NCBI RefSeq assembly: GCF_000968685.2
Contig: NZ_LAKD02000084.1
Coordinates: forward strand, 1 to 54,991
Source of the DNA: Streptomyces antioxidans
Lineage (GTDB): Bacteria > Actinomycetota > Actinomycetes > Streptomycetales > Streptomycetaceae
DNA: 54,991 bases
Reading direction: 5' to 3'
Shown here: positions 1 through 8,511 of the stretch, piece after piece
How positions within the stretch are numbered: the first letter of the stretch is position 1
How the letters are laid out: every line of letters begins with the position of its first letter
The notes under the pieces: model-generated
The model's input: the letters and a program-made list of their open reading frames with translations, nothing else
Database searches by the model: none
Told to the model about the DNA's origin: nothing
Translations under genes and position numbers: made by a program

Positions 1-3000
1 GTCGAGCTGCCCACGTACGCCTTCCAGCACCAGCGCTACTGGATCGACGTGCCGCTCTCGGTGGGCGACGTCGCCTCCGCCGGTCTCGGCGCCGCCGGGC
101 ATCCGCTGCTGGGCGCCGCCGTCGAACTCCCCGACTCCGACGGCTTCCTGCTCACCGGGCGGCTCTCCCTGCAGACCCACCCCTGGCTCGCCGACCACGC
201 CGTGTCCGGCACCGTACTGCTGCCGGGAACGGCCTTCGTGGAGCTGGCGGTCCGCGCCGGTGACCAGGTCGGCTGCGATCTGCTGGACGAGCTGACCCTG
301 GAGGCGCCGCTGATCCTGCCCGCCCGGGGCGGGATCCAGCTGCGGTTGACCGTGGGCGCGCCCGATGCGAGTGGCCGCCGGGCGCTGGAGGTCTACTCCC
401 GCCCGGAGCCGGACGCGGACCGGGGCGACGCCCCGGACGGGTCCTGGAGCCGCCACGCCAGCGGTGTGCTGGCCCCCGGCGACGCCGCCGACAGCGGGGC
501 GGACCTGTCCGCATGGCCGCCCGCGGAGGCCGCCGCCCTCGAGGTGGACGGTCTCTACGAGCGGTTCGCGGCGGGCGGCTTCGGCTACGGCCCGGCGTTC
601 CAGGGCCTGACGGCCGCCTGGCGGCGCGGTGCGGAGGTCTTCGCCGAACTGCGCCTGGACCAGCGGCAGCACCGCGACGCCGCGCTGTTCGGACTGCATC
701 CGGCGCTGCTTGACGCCGCGCTGCACGGGGTCGCGCTCGGCGACTTCCTGGGCGCCGGGGCCGAGGGGATCCGGCTGCCGTTCTCCTGGAGCGGGGTCAC
801 CCTCCACGCGGCGGGTGCCACGGCGCTGCGCGTACGGATCGCCCCGGCCGGGCCGGAGGCGGTGGCGCTGACCGTCGCGGACGAGAACGGCGGCGCGGTC
901 GCGTCGGTGGACTCCCTGGTGCTGCGGCGGATCGCCCCGGAGCAGCTGCGCGCGGCCCAGCTGACCTACCACGACTCGCTGTTCCGGCTGGAGTGGGCGC
1001 CGGTGCCCTCGCCCTCGGCGGCCCCGGCGGCCGTCCGCTGGGCCGTGGTCGGCGAGCAGGCCGCCGCGACCGGCAGGGACGCCTTCGGGCTGGTCGACGC
1101 GCTGGAGTCCATCGGCGCCGAGTGCGCCGTCTTCCCCGATCTGAGCGGGCTCGCGGCCGTGGTGGCCTCGGGCAGCCCCCGGCCGGATGTCGTGCTGCTC
1201 CCGCTCACCGGCCCCACCGGTGACGGCCATGTGGCGGAGGACGCACGGCTGGCCGCCCACGAAGCGCTGGACACCGCCCAGTCGTGGCTCGCGGAGGAGG
1301 GCCTTGCCGGGGCGCGGCTGGCGTTCGTCACCCGCGGGGCGGTCGCCACCTCCCCGGACGCGGCGGTGGCCGACCTGCCGCACGCGCCCGTATGGGGGCT
1401 GATCCGTACCGCCCAGACCGAGAACCCGGACCGCTTCCTGCTGCTCGACCTGGACGGCGAGGGGGCCCCGGCCGGCGCGCTCATGGCGGCGGCGGCCGGA
1501 GGTGAGCCGCAGCTCGCCGTCCGCGCGGGCGCCCTCCACGCGCCCCGGCTGGCCCGGGTCGCCACCCAGGGGGAGGACCAGACTCCGCAGGGGCTGCCGG
1601 AGTTCGACCCGGACGGCACGGTCCTGATCACCGGAGCCACCGGTGTCCTCGGCGGACAGCTCGCCCGCCATCTGGTGGCCGAGCGGGGTGTGCGGCATCT
1701 GCTGCTCAACAGCCGCCGCGGGCAGCGCGCCCAGGGGATGCCCGAGCTGGTCGACGAACTGACCGCGCTGGGCGCCGAGGTGAGCGTCGCGGCCTGCGAT
1801 GTGGCCGACCGCTCCGCGCTGTCGCTGCTGCTGGCCGAGGTGGACCCGGAGCATCCGCTCGCCGCCGTCATCCACACCGCGGGGGTGCTGGACGACGGGC
1901 TGCTGCCCGCGCTCACCCCGGAGCGTATCGATACGGTCTTCCGGCCGAAGGTGGACGCGGCGCTCAATCTGCACGAGCTGACGGCCGATCTGGGCCTGAG
2001 GGCGTTCGTGCTGTTCTCGTCCGCCGCCGGTACCTTCGGCGCGCCGGGCCAGGCCAACTACGCGGCGGCCAACACCTTCCTTGACGCCCTTGCCGCGCAC
2101 CGCCGCTCCGCCGGGCTGCCCGCGCTCTCGCTGGCCTGGGGCCTGTGGGAGCAGCGCAGCGCGATGACCGGCGGCATGGCGGACGCGGATGTGGCCCGCA
2201 TGGAGCGCTCCGGGATGGCGCCGCTGACCTCGCGGGACGGTCTGGAGCTGTTCGACACGGCGGGCTCGGTGGCCGGCGAGGCGGTGCTCGTACCGCTGCA
2301 CCTGGACGTCGCGCCGCTGCGCGAGCAGGCCGCCGAGGGTGCGCTGCCCGCCGTCTTCCGCGGTCTCGTCCGGGCCCCGGCCCGGCGCCGTACCGTCTCC
2401 GCGGGGGCGGCCGACACCGGCCCCTCGCTGGCGCGGCGGCTGGCCGGGCTGGCCGAGCCGGAGCGCGAGAAGGCCGTGCTGGACCTGGTACTCGGCCAGG
2501 CCGCCGCGGTCCTCGGCTTCGCGGACCCGGAGGCGGTGGGGGCCGCGCGGGGCTTCCTGGAGCAGGGCTTCGACTCGCTGACCGCCGTGGAGCTGCGCAA
2601 CCGGCTGGGCGCCGCGAGCGGACTGCGGCTGCCCCCGACGCTGCTGTTCGACCATCCGACGCCCGAACTGGTCGCCCGGCAGCTGCTCGCGCAGCTGGCC
2701 GGTGCGGTGGCCGCCGAGGGCGGTGCGGTGTCGGACGCGGCGCGGGACGGGGCGGCGGGCGCGGAGCCGTCGGCGGTGTTCGGCGCGATGCTGCGGGAGG
2801 CCGGACGGTCCGGTCAGCAGGAGGAGTTCACCCGCCTGCTGATGGACCTCTCGCGCTTCCGGCCCTCGTTCGCCAGCCCCGCCGAGCTGGACCGGGCACC
2901 CGCGCTGGTACGGCTCTCGCGCGGCGAGACCGGCCCCGGGCTGGTGTGCTTCTCCTCGATCCTGTCGATCGGCGGCCCCCACCAGTACGCCCGGTTCGCC

Positions 3001-3582
3001 GCCGGATTCCGTGGCCACCGGAACGTCTGGGCGCTGGGCAACCCCGGTTTCGTCGCCGGGGAGCGGCTTCCGGCCAACCCGGAGGCGGTGATCGAGGCAC
3101 AGGCCGAGGCGGTCCTGGGGGAGACCGACGGCGCGCCGTTCGTCCTGCTGGGCCACTCCTCGGGCGGGCTGCTCGCCCATGAGGTGGCCGCGAGGCTGGA
3201 GAGCACCGGGGTCTTCCCGGACGCGGTCGTCCTGCTCGACATCTACTCCCACGACCGGGACGCGGCCGTCGCCCTCCAGCCCGGCCTGAGCGCCGGAATG
3301 GACGAACGGAGCGCGGCCCAGGTACCGGTGGACGACACCCGGCTGCTCGCCATGGGCGCGTACTTCCGGCTGTTCGGCGAGTGGCGCCCCAAGGAGGTCA
3401 AGACCCCCACCCTGCTGGTCCGCGCGGGCGACCGCCTCTTCGACTGGTCCCGCGACGGCGACTGGCGCGCGTACTGGCAGCTCCCGCACACCGCGCTCGA
3501 CGTACCGGGAAACCACTTCACGATGATGGAAGAGCACGCCGGAACAACGGCACGAGCCGTGGAAGGCTGGCTGTCGGCCTGA
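1..3582 (+). CDS. Type I modular polyketide synthase, C-terminal end (post-AT linker, DH, KR, ACP, TE); 5' end outside window
   Basis: The reading frame is open from base 1. Its first residues (PTYAFQHQRYW) are the linker that normally follows an AT domain, so the gene starts upstream and only the last 1193 codons are seen. Numbering from base 1, a DH domain carries the HxxxGxxxxP motif with catalytic His66 and a downstream LDAALH motif. A KR has the nucleotide motif TGATGVLG, an LDD motif typical of B-type reductases, and active-site Tyr687. An ACP follows with its phosphopantetheine serine at 859 (GFDSL), then a C-terminal thioesterase with GHSSGG nucleophile Ser1053. This terminal module should therefore make an alpha,beta-unsaturated acyl chain and release it by hydrolysis or lactonisation. 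KS and AT of the module lie outside. Neighbouring guanidinobutyrate-starter genes and a sulfotransferase suggest a guanidino-polyene product, which is inference. Confidence 0.97.
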   Translation, partial: VELPTYAFQHQRYWIDVPLSVGDVASAGLGAAGHPLLGAAVELPDSDGFLLTGRLSLQTHPWLADHAVSGTVLLPGTAFVELAVRAGDQVGCDLLDELTLEAPLILPARGGIQLRLTVGAPDASGRRALEVYSRPEPDADRGDAPDGSWSRHASGVLAPGDAADSGADLSAWPPAEAAALEVDGLYERFAAGGFGYGPAFQGLTAAWRRGAEVFAELRLDQRQHRDAALFGLHPALLDAALHGVALGDFLGAGAEGIRLPFSWSGVTLHAAGATALRVRIAPAGPEAVALTVADENGGAVASVDSLVLRRIAPEQLRAAQLTYHDSLFRLEWAPVPSPSAAPAAVRWAVVGEQAAATGRDAFGLVDALESIGAECAVFPDLSGLAAVVASGSPRPDVVLLPLTGPTGDGHVAEDARLAAHEALDTAQSWLAEEGLAGARLAFVTRGAVATSPDAAVADLPHAPVWGLIRTAQTENPDRFLLLDLDGEGAPAGALMAAAAGGEPQLAVRAGALHAPRLARVATQGEDQTPQGLPEFDPDGTVLITGATGVLGGQLARHLVAERGVRHLLLNSRRGQRAQGMPELVDELTALGAEVSVAACDVADRSALSLLLAEVDPEHPLAAVIHTAGVLDDGLLPALTPERIDTVFRPKVDAALNLHELTADLGLRAFVLFSSAAGTFGAPGQANYAAANTFLDALAAHRRSAGLPALSLAWGLWEQRSAMTGGMADADVARMERSGMAPLTSRDGLELFDTAGSVAGEAVLVPLHLDVAPLREQAAEGALPAVFRGLVRAPARRRTVSAGAADTGPSLARRLAGLAEPEREKAVLDLVLGQAAAVLGFADPEAVGAARGFLEQGFDSLTAVELRNRLGAASGLRLPPTLLFDHPTPELVARQLLAQLAGAVAAEGGAVSDAARDGAAGAEPSAVFGAMLREAGRSGQQEEFTRLLMDLSRFRPSFASPAELDRAPALVRLSRGETGPGLVCFSSILSIGGPHQYARFAAGFRGHRNVWALGNPGFVAGERLPANPEAVIEAQAEAVLGETDGAPFVLLGHSSGGLLAHEVAARLESTGVFPDAVVLLDIYSHDRDAAVALQPGLSAGMDERSAAQVPVDDTRLLAMGAYFRLFGEWRPKEVKTPTLLVRAGDRLFDWSRDGDWRAYWQLPHTALDVPGNHFTMMEEHAGTTARAVEGWLSA

Positions 3583-3690
3583 CGGTCGCGGGCCCGGGAC
3601 CACGAACCGGGGGCAAATGGAGGGACGCGGTTCAAGTACTAGGATGTTGAAAAGAGTTGATGGAGCCTGGGTGACGTGGGAGGAAACGCC

Positions 3691-4542
3691 GTGGCCGAGA
3701 TGGGGAACGGATTCAGTCAGCAGTGGGACCCACTGAGCAGCGGTATCGCGGACCGCCTGCAAACCCACAAGGCTCACGGAGCCCGGGTCTACGACTACAT
3801 CCTCGGCGGCAAGGACAACTACGTCGTCGACCGCGAGGTCGGCGATGCCTCCCTGCAGATCTGGCCCGCCCTGCGCGTTCACATGCGTGAAGGACGCGCT
3901 TTTATGCACCGATCCGCACGGTATCTGGCCGCCGAAAAGGGCATACGGCAGTTCCTCGACATCGGTACCGGCCTCCCCACCTCCCCCAACCTCCATGAAA
4001 CGGTCCAGGCGGTCGCCCCCGCCTCACGCATCGTCTACGTCGACAACGACCCCATCGTCCTCGCCCACGCCCGCGCACTGATGCAAGGCAGCCCGGACGG
4101 TAAGATCAGCTACCTCGACGCGGACATGCGGGACCCCGAGCGCATCATCAACTCACCAGAGCTGGTCGATACGCTCGACCTCACCCAGCCCATCGCGCTG
4201 ACCATCATCTCCGTGGTCCACTTCATCCTCGACGCCGACGAGGCCTACCGTGTCGTCAGGCAGCTCGTCGATGTCCTTCCCTCCGGCAGTTGGGTCGCCC
4301 TGACGGTGGCCACCGACGAGTTCGCACCCGAGATCCTTACCGAGGTCGCGCAGCAGTACGCCGATCACGGTGAGCCGCTGGTGTGGCGGACGAAGGCCGA
4401 GGCCGAACGCTTCTTCGACGGGCTTGAACTCGAAGAACCCGGCGTGGTCCAGATGCACAAGTGGCGCCGCGACCCCGCCGAGATCGCCGCCATCGCCGAC
4501 CAGGACATCGCCATGTACGGCGGCATCGCCTACAAACCCTGA
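3691..4542 (+). CDS. SAM-dependent methyltransferase, Methyltransf_19 (DUF574) family
   Basis: This 283-residue protein has the family hallmark ARVYDYILGGKDNYVVDRE near the N-terminus, then a Rossmann-type region including FLDIGTGLPTSPN. It is of the usual length for this actinobacterial family, whose members bind SAM but mostly have unknown substrates. The GTG at 3691 is chosen because a GGAGG sits 7 bases upstream; the in-frame GTG at 3676 lies ahead of that ribosome site. It starts about 110 bases after the PKS stop and ends 11 bases before the convergent acyltransferase gene. A role in tailoring the polyketide is possible from position alone, but the family is also scattered elsewhere in Streptomyces genomes. 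Confidence 0.9.
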   Translation: MAEMGNGFSQQWDPLSSGIADRLQTHKAHGARVYDYILGGKDNYVVDREVGDASLQIWPALRVHMREGRAFMHRSARYLAAEKGIRQFLDIGTGLPTSPNLHETVQAVAPASRIVYVDNDPIVLAHARALMQGSPDGKISYLDADMRDPERIINSPELVDTLDLTQPIALTIISVVHFILDADEAYRVVRQLVDVLPSGSWVALTVATDEFAPEILTEVAQQYADHGEPLVWRTKAEAERFFDGLELEEPGVVQMHKWRRDPAEIAAIADQDIAMYGGIAYKP

Positions 4543-4553
4543 AACGCGCTCCG

Positions 4554-5504
4554 TCAGCGCTTGCGCGGGGGCCGCGACCGCTTGCCCGGACCCACCGTCA
4601 CCACCTCGAAGTTGGACTTCGTGCGGTCCAGCCGGTGGAAGAGGTTGTCCGGCCCGGTGATGTACATCTTCGACACCCCGGCGCCCTTCAGGGTGTCCAC
4701 CACCTTCGGCCAGTGGATCGGCAGATCGAAGGTGTCCAGCAGCATCGTGCGCAGCCCGTCGGCCGTGGTCACGACGGTGCCGTCCTGGTCGGTGACCACG
4801 GGCAGCTTCGGGTCGAGGATGTCGTACCGGGGCAGGATCTCCTCCGCGGCCCGACGGCGCAGCTCCGCGAACGCGGGCGCGTGCACCGCCGGGTACATGG
4901 AGTACATGGAGTAGCCACCGGCCTGGCTGATCGCCTTCTTGAACCACTCCAGCTCCGGCTCGCGCAGCGACACCATGAAGAAGCCGTCGTCGAGATAGCC
5001 GGAGTAGTCGTACCACTCACCGCGCTCACCGAGCTCGCTCAGGATCTCCGTCAGCTTCTCCTGCGGAGTGCGGACGAAGGTGTGGGTGACCGCGTCCTGG
5101 TACTCCTCGGCGAAGTACGCGTGCTCACACCGGGCCAGCTCCGCGGTGAGCCGCACCACCTCGGGGAACGGCAGCGAGCTGACGTAGGCCGTGGCCGCCT
5201 TCTGCCCGAAGCTGGGGCCCACGCACAGGTCGGGGACCAGTCCGTGCTCCTGCTCGGCCCGGTCCGCCGAGGCCATCGAGTTCACCAGGAAGGCGATCTG
5301 GGTGGCTTCGGAGTAGTCGTCCTCGGAGTCGCGGAGCCGGTCGAAGACCGAGTAGCCCAGCGCCTCGTCGGCCTCGGCGAGCCGCTTCCGGGCGAACGGG
5401 TCGAGCGTGAGGAACCTGCCCACTTCGGAGAAGCCGGAGGGTCCCATGCCCGGGAAAACGATGGCCGTCTGCGACGTCGTCTGCGTCTGCTCGGATGCCG
5501 TCAT
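4554..5504 (-). CDS. Discrete acyltransferase of the FabD/malonyl-CoA:ACP transacylase fold, probable starter-unit transferase
   Basis: The 316-residue protein opens with TAIVFPGMGPSG, the standard start of FabD-type transferases. It has the nucleophile elbow as GPSFG (Ser98) instead of the usual GHSxG, and a matching catalytic histidine region YPAVHAP (His208). Both catalytic residues are therefore present. Similar stand-alone transferases in guanidino-polyketide clusters move 4-guanidinobutyryl from CoA to the loading ACP; the CoA ligase and arginine-oxidase-like gene nearby fit that role. The ATG at 5504 is preferred over a TTG at 5531, although its ribosome site is weak. The gene lies 40 bases after the ABC permease gene, in the same direction, and may share its transcript. 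Confidence 0.85.
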   Translation of the reverse strand: MTASEQTQTTSQTAIVFPGMGPSGFSEVGRFLTLDPFARKRLAEADEALGYSVFDRLRDSEDDYSEATQIAFLVNSMASADRAEQEHGLVPDLCVGPSFGQKAATAYVSSLPFPEVVRLTAELARCEHAYFAEEYQDAVTHTFVRTPQEKLTEILSELGERGEWYDYSGYLDDGFFMVSLREPELEWFKKAISQAGGYSMYSMYPAVHAPAFAELRRRAAEEILPRYDILDPKLPVVTDQDGTVVTTADGLRTMLLDTFDLPIHWPKVVDTLKGAGVSKMYITGPDNLFHRLDRTKSNFEVVTVGPGKRSRPPRKR

Positions 5505-5544
5505 GGTGTGGTGCCCGTGCCTTACTCTCAAGTCCTGCTGTGGC

Positions 5545-7161
5545 TCAGTCCTGCGCCCGGCGGTTGAAGCCCCGGATGCCGATGAATCCGTAGATCACGA
5601 TGGCCGCTCCGATGGCGGAGAAGCAGATCCACAGCGGGATCGACTCCGGCGTCTTGGGCCCGGGGGTCAGCAGCAGTCCGCGCATCGCCTCGGTGATGTA
5701 GGTCAGCGGGTTGAAGGTGCACAGGACCTGGAACCAGCGGACGCCGTCCAGGCTCCGCCACGGGAACTGCGTGGCCCCGGTGAACATGATCGGGGTGAGC
5801 GTCATGGCGAAGACGATGGAGATGTGACGCGCGGGCGCCAGGGTGCCCAGGGTGAGGCCGACGCAGCCGCCGACGAGTCCGCCGAGGCTGAGGATGCCCA
5901 GCGTCTCCGGCATCTTGGCGAGCGGCCAGGAGACGTCGTCCAGCAGCGCCAGACCGATCGGGATCATGACCAGCGAGCCGATCAGACCGCGCATCGCGCC
6001 GAAGACCGCCTTCTCCACCGCCACCAGGCCCACCGGGATGGGCGCGAGCAATCGGTCCTCGATCTCCTTGGTCCAGGAGAAGTCGATGGCCAGCGGCAGC
6101 GCGGTGTTCTGCAGGGCGACCAGGAAGCTGTTGAGCGCCACCACACCGGGCAGCAGCACCTGTTGGAAGCCGGGCTGGGTGAAGCCGATCTCGCCGAGCA
6201 CCTTGCCGAAGACGAACAGCATGAAGAACGGTTCCACGATGACCTGGCCCAGGAAGGGGCCCATCTCGCGGCCGGTGACGAAGATGTCGCGCCACAGGAT
6301 GAAGAAGAACGTCCGCCACCGGTTGGCGCGGCGCCGGTGACGTCCGCCGCGGCGCTTGGCGTCGGGCAGCTCGAGCTCGACCTCGGGCTGTGGCTCGGGC
6401 TCCACGAGGGGCGAACGGGCGTCGGCCGCCGCGATGATGGCGTTCAGCGCGGCCTTGGCGTCCTGCGCGGCCTGGGAGGCCGACGGGGCCGGTATGGGCT
6501 TGATGACCAGGGTCAGGGTGTCCCCGATGTCCCCGCTGCCGTGCGGGGCGGCCATGCCCCCGGCGTCGTGGTGCCGGTGCTCCTGCGGCCTGGAGTCGTG
6601 GTGCCGTGGGTCGTGCGGCCTGGTCTCGTGCTTGACCGGCGCGTTCGGGGCGGCCTTCCGGGCCTCGGCGCCCGGGTGCGAGGCCTCGGGACCGGGGCGC
6701 GGAACCTCGCCGCCCGGACGCGGGGTCGCCGAACCGGGGCGTTGGGGCGCGGAACCGGAGCGCGGGGCGGACGGCTTGGACCGTACGAGCACGGTCCGGG
6801 TGTCCTCGAAGCCGTCGTCCTCGGCGGACGCGGTGTCGGCGCCCCGCGGATCGGCGGCCCCGGAACCGTCCGGCCTGGCGTCGGCGGGCCCGCGTTCGGC
6901 GGGGGACCGCTCACCGCCCCGGGCGGCGGGGCCCTGACCCGCGGATCCCTGACCCGCGGATCCCTGACCCGCGGATCCCTGACCCGCGGATCCATGCCCC
7001 GCGGGCCCCTGACCGGCGGAGCCCCGGCCGCTGGAGCCCTGGCCACCGCCCTGGTGCTGGTGCGGGGGTTTCGCTGCCCCGCCCGTCGCGGGCCTCTCCT
7101 CGGCCGACTCGCCGCCGGGGGTCCCGTCCGTCGATGACGTGGGTCGTGAGGAGGAGCTCAT
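5545..7161 (-). CDS. ABC-2 type exporter permease with a long low-complexity N-terminal extension
   Basis: This is the membrane half of a DrrAB-type exporter. The last ~255 of 538 residues are an ordinary ABC-2 permease with about six hydrophobic segments, from about residue 285 (FFFILWRDIFVTGREMGPF) to the end. Residues 1-280 are hydrophilic, rich in Gly, Pro, Ser, Arg and His, and contain a GSAGQ-type tandem repeat at about 47-76. Typical family members are only 250-290 residues long, so the extension doubles the protein and probably sits in the cytoplasm. The ATG at 7161 overlaps the ATPase stop (ATGA) and has GGAGA upstream, so the extension is translated if the two genes are coupled. It probably exports the cluster product. 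Confidence 0.9.
   Translation of the reverse strand: MSSSSRPTSSTDGTPGGESAEERPATGGAAKPPHQHQGGGQGSSGRGSAGQGPAGHGSAGQGSAGQGSAGQGSAGQGPAARGGERSPAERGPADARPDGSGAADPRGADTASAEDDGFEDTRTVLVRSKPSAPRSGSAPQRPGSATPRPGGEVPRPGPEASHPGAEARKAAPNAPVKHETRPHDPRHHDSRPQEHRHHDAGGMAAPHGSGDIGDTLTLVIKPIPAPSASQAAQDAKAALNAIIAAADARSPLVEPEPQPEVELELPDAKRRGGRHRRRANRWRTFFFILWRDIFVTGREMGPFLGQVIVEPFFMLFVFGKVLGEIGFTQPGFQQVLLPGVVALNSFLVALQNTALPLAIDFSWTKEIEDRLLAPIPVGLVAVEKAVFGAMRGLIGSLVMIPIGLALLDDVSWPLAKMPETLGILSLGGLVGGCVGLTLGTLAPARHISIVFAMTLTPIMFTGATQFPWRSLDGVRWFQVLCTFNPLTYITEAMRGLLLTPGPKTPESIPLWICFSAIGAAIVIYGFIGIRGFNRRAQD
6932..7021. repeat. 15-bp tandem repeat inside the ABC permease gene
   Basis: Six 15-base units occur in a row. 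The first four, at 6932-6991, are identical (CCCTGACCCGCGGAT read on the plus strand) and the last two have diverged. The period is a multiple of three, so on the minus strand it encodes repeated GSAGQ-like pentapeptides in the permease N-terminal extension and keeps the frame if the copy number changes. Confidence 0.9.
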
Positions 7162-8186
7162 CGCATCTCCTTCCCCGTCAGGTCGACAAAGACGTCTTCC
7201 AGGCTCGCCTTGCTCACATTCAGGTCCTTGATTTCGCACTCGGTGTCGGTCAGGGCCTTGATGACCGTGGGCAGAAGCACGGAGGACGGCGCGTTGCTGT
7301 AGACCTTCATCCGGAAGGTGCCGTCGTCGACGGCCCCGGTCCCGCCCTGCATCAGGGCGGCCATCTCGTCCTCGGCCTGCAGCACCTCGACCCGCTCGGC
7401 GACCCCGAGGTTCTGCACCGTGTGGACCACGCCGTTCATGCCGGAGTACGGCGGGCGCACCGAGACGGTCAGCGCGGTGTTGCTCATCCGGCTGGTCAGC
7501 GCCTCGGGGGTGTCCAGGGCGAGCAGCTTGCCGTGGTCGACGATGCCGATCCGGTCACAGAGCTTGGACGCCTCCTCCATGTCGTGGGTGGTGATCACCA
7601 CCGTGACGCCACGGGTCTTCAGTTCCGCGACCCGGTCGCGGACGAAGATCTGGGACTGCGGGTCGAGTCCGGTGGCGGGCTCGTCCAGGAACAGCACCCG
7701 GGGGCGGTGCATCAGGGCCCGCGCGATCATCACGCGCTGGGCCTGACCGCCGGAGACCTGGTCCGCCCGGGCCTTGGCGTGGTCGGAGAGGCCGACCCAG
7801 TCCAGGCTCTCGTCCGCGAGGCGATTGCGCTCCGAGCGCGGAAGACCGTGGTAACCGGCGTGGAAGGTCAGGTTCTGGCGGATCGTCAGCGACCGGTCCA
7901 GATTGTTGCGCTGCGGCACGACGGCGAAGGACTGCCGAGCCACCGCCGGCCTGGCCACCACGTCGACGCCCTGCACGAAGGCGCGTCCGCCGCTCGGAGC
8001 GACCCGGGTGGTCAGGATACCGATGGTGGTCGTCTTACCCGCTCCGTTGGGCCCGAGGAAGCCGAAGACCTCACCGTGCCTGACGGTGAAGCTGAGATTG
8101 TCGACAGCCGGAACGGGCCGGCCGGGGTACTTCTTGATCAAGCCGTCGACAACGACGGCGAAATCAATAGGACGTGTTGTGTTCAT
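7158..8186 (-). CDS. ABC exporter ATP-binding protein (DrrA-like)
   Basis: The 342-residue ATPase has Walker A GPNGAGKTT, signature VSGGQAQR, Walker B VLFLDEPATGLD and the switch histidine region ITTHDMEEA. It has the C-terminal extension (ending about residue 342) usual for daunorubicin-type exporter ATPases. It is the first gene of the leftward exporter operon, and its stop overlaps the permease start. The start ATG at 8186 faces a 325-base divergent promoter region shared with the thioesterase-like gene. Self-resistance and export of the polyketide is the likely role, judged from family and position. Confidence 0.95.
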   Translation of the reverse strand: MNTTRPIDFAVVVDGLIKKYPGRPVPAVDNLSFTVRHGEVFGFLGPNGAGKTTTIGILTTRVAPSGGRAFVQGVDVVARPAVARQSFAVVPQRNNLDRSLTIRQNLTFHAGYHGLPRSERNRLADESLDWVGLSDHAKARADQVSGGQAQRVMIARALMHRPRVLFLDEPATGLDPQSQIFVRDRVAELKTRGVTVVITTHDMEEASKLCDRIGIVDHGKLLALDTPEALTSRMSNTALTVSVRPPYSGMNGVVHTVQNLGVAERVEVLQAEDEMAALMQGGTGAVDDGTFRMKVYSNAPSSVLLPTVIKALTDTECEIKDLNVSKASLEDVFVDLTGKEMR

Positions 8187-8511
8187 CGCTGTCGTCGCAC
8201 CGATTTAATTGGCTTGAGGAGACCATTACTTTGCACATGTTTAACACGACGGCTTGACTCCTGGCCCCTAACTGCCCCCAGATTAGGGGGTAGTGGCACG
8301 GGTGAGGGGGCCTTAGGGGGCGCCCGCCTGTGTCCAGCGCCACGTCGGGACGGGCGTGGTACCCGCATATAGCGCGTACCACGAATAGCGGTTACTAGGG
8401 GTTGTGGCCCCGGAGAAGGGCTCATAGCCTCACGGAGTCAGCATCTCGGACGAGCGTGGTCGACGCGCCCCACCGTGCACTCATGCCCGGCCCCTCAGTG
8501 CAATCGCGGGG
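8187..8511. promoter_or_regulatory. Divergent promoter region between ABC exporter and thioesterase-like gene, with G-rich dyads
   Basis: This 325-base non-coding stretch separates two divergent transcription units. It contains an inverted pair CCCCTA (8265-8270) and TAGGGG (8284-8289), with CCCCC/GGGGG arms nested at 8275-8279 and 8286-8290. TAGGGG recurs at 8314-8319 and 8396-8401, the last as CTAGGGG. The same hexamer recurs upstream of the LAL regulator. These look like binding sites for a cluster regulator. No convincing -35/-10 pair was found by eye. Confidence 0.5.

Noticed and set aside
966..2057. Long minus-strand open frame opposite the PKS
   Set aside because: It lies wholly within the PKS KR region; its composition (Ser/Arg/Ala-rich) and lack of domains are those of an antisense shadow in GC-rich DNA.
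5407..7137. Long plus-strand open frame opposite the ABC permease
   Set aside because: The opposite strand encodes a clear ABC-2 permease with membrane helices; this frame is low-complexity Arg/Gly-rich.
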